Below the pieces are notes generated by a model that was not told the origin of the DNA, did no database searches, and worked only from the letters and a program-made list of their open reading frames with translations. This document shows positions 59,688-64,000 of a stretch of DNA of 64,000 bases, in pieces. The stretch lies in the NCBI GenBank assembly GCA_003254885.1, contig QANT01009265.1, forward strand, positions 1-64,000, given 5' to 3'. The position numbers were made by a program, and so were the translations under genes. Position 1 is the first letter of the stretch. Each line of letters opens with the position of its first letter. This DNA is from Purshia tridentata (lineage: Eukaryota > Streptophyta > Magnoliopsida > Rosales > Rosaceae).

Positions 59688-62600
59688 TATTCTGGTTAAC
59701 AAATAGTTGTAATTAATTAATAAATCTTCAGATTCACAACATGAAGTTTTTTTTTTTGGGTTTTGTTTGAAAGTTAGGGGTGAACTCGGTTATCCGATCT
59801 ATAAACTTTAATCTATAATTTGTGGTATAGCAATTTTTATCTGCATATTTGATTTATAAATTCGAATATCTACAAGTTTGAATATCCACAAAATTGAATC
59901 AGATCGAATAATGGATAATATTCAAATAGTAACATAAAAATTATTTAGCAATTACACAACATAAAAATTATCTCTCAAATTAATTCAATAGTTATACGAC
60001 ATAAAATTTAGAAATTACGACTAAGCCTTAAACATAACAAGTTTTTATTTTTTAGTAGTCCTAATTTATATACTCTATATATTTATAATTTTTATAATAG
60101 ATTTTATTTTTAAATTAATTTAAAATACTCTAAACTGTAATAGAGACTTTGATTTACTCTATAATAAGAATTAAACACACACAAACATATATAAACTACA
60201 TAAAAATTTAATATATATAATTTACGGAGTGGTTTTTAATATTGATATCTATATCTGATTCACAAATTACTGATTGGATTGGATCGATATCTACAAATAA
60301 GAAAGTGCGGATCGGATTGATACAATATTTACAAATTACGAATCGGATCAAATCGGATCGATAAGTGAATTTTCAGTATATTTGTGTACCCCTAGTAAAA
60401 GTTACGTGAATTTTCTGTATATTTGTGCACTAAGATACAATTTTGTTTATATTTAGTTACTCCAATGTGTTCGTAATTGGCACTTTAATCTTGGTTTCGG
60501 TTTGCATGATCATGAGCTTTTGCCATCCATGATGACCGACCGACTTTCAAAACTCTGTATTTGTTCTGACCGGCTTTGATAATTATGAAGCCCAAAACAA
60601 TTAAGTAGCCCAAGTCTTAGTGCCTTGTAGAATTGGATCTATGACTGCTAGGCCCAGATTGGTAAGCCCGTGATGGCTAGATCCAACGAGGGACAAGGTC
60701 AACGACGCACCAAAAAGCCACAAGACTGCCCCTTTGAGACCATCTTGTTTCAACCACTTGAAGACGTATAGGATGACTCTGTTGGGCCCATATGACCCAA
60801 TTCCCACCACCACTACACGTTTTCGTTCTTTTGTTTTTTGGTTGGAGTTTATATATGGTATTTATTAATGTAAAAACATATCTAATTTTTAAGATGAAAT
60901 ATGAATTCAGAATCTAAAATACAAGTAGAGTGGTCCCCACCAGTGATGAAGAGAAAAACGCTAGCATTTGTGTAGAATTGGTGGCGGGTGTGAGGAGCAG
61001 TTGTAACCCCTAAACGGACGCCAGCGTCATTGTCCATCTCTTCTGCTAACTCCGCTACATCTTCTTCGGTTACGTTGGTCAGGGCACGTGTCACTCTCAT
61101 GCCATTTCACACATACCCCATGCTTTACAACGTGACTCACATTAATTCAAATCTTAGCAAATACGAATACATCTCAGCACTCAGCACTCAGCAGTAGCAC
61201 CCACTTCAATATAGCTCGCTTCAATTCTCCAAATTCCCACTCTTTTAATAATATCAAGAAACATACACGTATTTATTCCTAATTGCTTTGTTCTATTGAA
61301 TAATTTATTTAGTTTGAATTACGCTAAAAACAATATAAAACCTCATAGATTCTACTTTTACAGTAGATTGATAATTAATATCGTATCTTACTTCTTCATA
61401 GCTATTTAAATCCCAATCTAGCTAACTTATTAAAGCATATGCACCACCCATTATACTAGTGACACATATCTTTTTCATTCAATTACAAATTTTATTCAAA
61501 ATCAATTAACAATGAAAGAAGAAATTCAAAATAAAGATATTATATTTTATAACATAGAGTTTTATGATATATATTCTCAATAGATGCTGCTGGTCGAACA
61601 AAATAAAAAAAGTACGAGTGGCGCTCACACTTTATACACTTAAGCCTCACAGAAAATATTACTTCCATTTGCATTCCTCTTGCCTTTTGGAATGTCAACA
61701 CAAGTTTGAGATTTGCTGGACAAACATATAGAGTTTTCTGAATAACAATGAACTTGAATTAATTAAACAACTAGGTCGTACATGCATACATAGAGATATA
61801 ACAGGGAAAAGTCGAAAAAAGTCTCCATGGAATGGAAATGTTCTGAGGAACGGGGACAATATTGTCTTTCAATTAAGTAAAATGGGTGTCGAAATTACCA
61901 AAAAGGGCCAGCCAAGTGGCATCAATGATGTCAGAGAGAACGAAACCCATCCAACAGAAACAAATTTTTTTTAAGAAAAAAGAGGTGAATAGAAGACTCA
62001 GGAGTTTGTATGATGTGTATACACAGATGAAAGTAGAATGGAGAGAGAGAGAGAAAGAGTGAGTTGTTGAGGGTCTGAGTCTGACACAGAGACCCGAAAC
62101 CCATTTACGACCGCCAACCAAGCCACCCTTCTTCTCGGGCCTCCTCTGACCAGCCGCCTCTGCTGAGTTGCTCTCTTGTTCTCGTCTGTGGTCCAACCCC
62201 TATTACTAGTGTTTGATTCAATCCAATACACTTATGCACCAGCTCTCATCTCATCTTCTTCATAGATTGGTTTCTGTATGTTGTGTTTTATATTCATTCT
62301 CATTGGGTACGTCGCTGGCTGTTTAGTGTATAGAGTTCTAATTATTATGATCAGAAGCAATAATTCATGGACTGCTGGCCAGGGATGTTTTTGAGCTGGC
62401 ATGGTGAGACATATGGGACTGAGTAATTCTAATGAATCCAACAATAATTTTCATTTACTAGCTCGAGCTCTGGTATTAGTCTAGCTCCCACAGATTATCA
62501 TAAACCTCTCTCTCCTTTATGGGCTTTGTGTCCAAATTGCAGAAATTCAAAAGCAGGTCAATTTGATATCTCTCTTAAGATCAAATAATTAGTAGCGGAT

Positions 62601-62941
62601 TAGGGGGGTGAAAGATCTTGGTGGATATTGTTTGGTCTCTCTCTTACATTCACATTCACATTCACAATATCATTTGCGTTCTGGGTTTGAACAGTATTAA
62701 TGGTGAAACATGAAACAGGCTTTGGTTTTTGTGACACTGGGTAGGTAAGTGAAAACGAGAAGAAGCATGCTCAAAAGATAATAATTCCGCCCTTTGTTTT
62801 GCAGTGGGTCAGTAGATTCTGAAGCCCCGATGGCAGACACGTTGAGCCTATAATCTGAAAACGCTTCAATTCTGCCTCCTTATAAGCTGCATGATACTTC
62901 ACATACACACAAACCCAAGAACCCAAAAACCATATACAAGT
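59688..62941. other. Spacer and probable leader of the Dof gene
   Basis: Contains a hAT-like MITE (59775-60394). A minus-strand open frame at 60882-61100 (MRVTRALTNVTEEDVAELAE...) is GC-richer than its surroundings but has no recognised domain. From about 62.0 kb GA/CT-rich DNA appears, and a TTTTGCAG acceptor near 62805 suggests an intron in the Dof leader. Confidence 0.35.
59775..60394. mobile_element. hAT-type MITE
   Basis: Starts TAGGGGTGAACTCGG and ends (reverse complement) TAGGGGTACACAAA. Flanks TTGAAAGT (59767-59774) and GTAAAAGT (60395-60402) agree at 6 of 8 positions, fitting an aged 8-base hAT target duplication. Inside, subterminal GGATCGG/CCGATCT words flank a very AT-rich core. 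Non-coding. Confidence 0.6.
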
Positions 62942-63862
62942 ATGCAAGCAGAGGGAGATCATAGAGGAGGTAGTAATACTACTGCTACTGCTGAAATGAA
63001 TCAGCAGCAGCAAAATCAACAGCAACCGCCTCAGAAATGCCCTCGCTGTGAGTCGCTTAACACCAAGTTTTGTTATTACAACAATTACAGTCTCTCTCAG
63101 CCGCGTTACTTCTGCAAGACTTGTAGAAGGTATTGGACCCAAGGTGGCACCCTCAGAAACGTCCCCGTCGGCGGCGGGTGTCGAAAGGGGAAGCGTGCCA
63201 AAAGTTCCTCCGGCGGGGACGGCAACTCTCGATCTCAGCTGCAGCCACCACAAGCCCAACAGTTACAAAGAAATTTGGCAAGCACAGGTGCGATCTCTTC
63301 CAGTACTCCAGTCATCATGTCCAAAACCCCAGCTAGCTCTTTAGGGACGACCATAGAGACCAGTGCTTTGGCTTCTCATTACTACTCTGGTAATTCTGGA
63401 TTTTTTTCATCTTTGCCAACAATTCATTCTCTCAACAACCAACCACAACCCTTCAGTACTCAACCTCTGAATGTTGGGGGTACTGAACTGGGAGCTGGTT
63501 CTTCAAATTTCAACCTTCTGCAGGGTTTCAATGTCTCTGATCAGCGCCGACAAATGCAAGCTGGTGGTGGTCAATTTTATAACATGCCCAACACCACTAG
63601 TCATAAGAGCTTGGAAGTACCTCTATACCCATCTGAGGGAAACTTATTGATTCAATCAAACAGGCCTGCTACTACTTCTGCAGACAATGACTGGCCTCAG
63701 AGCTTCATGATCAACAAATCTAATGCTTCAGCCTCTGATCATCAAAGCGCAATGTGGAGCATGCCGGCCAACCCCAACTCTCCTGGTAACTTCAACACCA
63801 ACACCACCACCGCTGGCCCTTCTCTGAACCCAGACCAGTGGCCTGATCTAGGAGGACTGTGA
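62942..63862 (+). CDS. Dof-type zinc-finger transcription factor
   Basis: Single open exon of 306 residues. The Dof domain is complete: C33-P-R-C36, C58-K-T-C61 (CX2CX21CX2C) in [40 protein letters not shown] and [17 protein letters not shown] Gln-rich stretch precedes it, and a Ser/Asn-rich tail ending [11 protein letters not shown] follows. Dof proteins bind AAAG elements and act in the nucleus. An ATG 51 bases upstream in frame (62891) would add [17 protein letters not shown], which looks like leader sequence, so [10 protein letters not shown] was chosen. A Dof gene lies next to LEC2 in Arabidopsis too (At1g28310, DOF1.4, from memory), so this may be its counterpart, but the full sequence should decide. 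An upstream untranslated exon is likely. The stop is in the window and about 140 bases of 3' region follow. Confidence 0.88.
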   Translation: MQAEGDHRGGSNTTATAEMNQQQQNQQQPPQKCPRCESLNTKFCYYNNYSLSQPRYFCKTCRRYWTQGGTLRNVPVGGGCRKGKRAKSSSGGDGNSRSQLQPPQAQQLQRNLASTGAISSSTPVIMSKTPASSLGTTIETSALASHYYSGNSGFFSSLPTIHSLNNQPQPFSTQPLNVGGTELGAGSSNFNLLQGFNVSDQRRQMQAGGGQFYNMPNTTSHKSLEVPLYPSEGNLLIQSNRPATTSADNDWPQSFMINKSNASASDHQSAMWSMPANPNSPGNFNTNTTTAGPSLNPDQWPDLGGL

Positions 63863-64000
63863 CTCCCTCAAGCTCCACAATGCTATGGCCATTCTATACA
63901 AAAATATTGGATGCATGGTCTCAATTACCATTTTCAGTTCTTCTTCTGTACTATTTAAATTGGGTTTAATTACTTGGTGGTTAGGGTATGACCTTGTTTT

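Noticed and set aside
59055-59702. 215-residue frame antisense to LEA
   Set aside because: A product of the LEA 11-mer repeats read backwards.
1-64000. tRNA, rRNA, snoRNA or riboswitch genes
   Set aside because: I looked for tRNA A/B boxes (such as GGTTCGANNCC) and found none that fold convincingly by eye. A tRNAscan or Infernal run would settle this.

Overview
The window reads as nuclear DNA of a eudicot plant. It is AT-rich, its genes have several introns with GT-AG borders, and spacers carry CT, TG and AT microsatellites, foldback MITEs and LTR-retrotransposon remnants. The gene content and the style of the TIR-NBS-LRR gene suggest Rosaceae (perhaps Prunus), but that is an inference and not proven from sequence alone.

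Layout. 1-7 kb is repeat-rich: a complete solo LTR of about 2.95 kb with a 5-bp target-site duplication, the last exon of a decayed F-box/FBD gene, a Mutator-type MITE with a perfect 9-bp target-site duplication, and a ~0.4-kb duplicated block whose junction is a single ambiguous base (N). 7.6-11.6 kb holds a five-exon TIR-NBS-LRR immune receptor gene. 11.6-26.1 kb has no intact gene that I can support. It contains a UBP1-like RNA-binding gene fragment, LTR-retrotransposon relics and three foldback elements. From 26 kb the window is ordinary gene space: a VQ4-type VQ protein (26.2-26.9, +), an SMG7-like EST1-domain protein (32.1-35.9, +), a PKR1-type ER membrane protein (36.6-38.3, +), a short LEUNIG-like corepressor (40.9-46.8, +), plastid ribosomal protein S5 (47.5-49.0, -), a LEC2-type B3 regulator (49.6-52.2, -), an organelle-targeted LEA_4 protein (58.9-59.7, +) and a Dof zinc-finger factor (62.9-63.9, +).

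How they fit together. SMG7L, VQ4, LEC2 and a Dof gene also sit close together, as I recall, on Arabidopsis chromosome 1 (At1g28260 to At1g28310), so this looks like a conserved microsyntenic block. LEC2 is a master regulator of embryo maturation and the LEA gene about 6.6 kb away is of the kind expressed in that programme. Its upstream region carries a CE3-type ABA coupling element.

No single spectacular new system is visible. The best under-described leads are a 37-residue Cys-rich/Lys-Glu tail ORF antisense to the end of the PKR1 gene, with its own TATA box; a 36-residue secreted-peptide ORF at 28.4 kb; an orphan TATA-plus-first-exon signature at 54.4-54.6 kb; a CT-repeat intron in the receptor gene that stays in frame if retained; and tandem LTR hairpins that differ by compensatory changes. 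Exon borders were placed by eye from splice consensus, frame and family similarity, with no transcript evidence.
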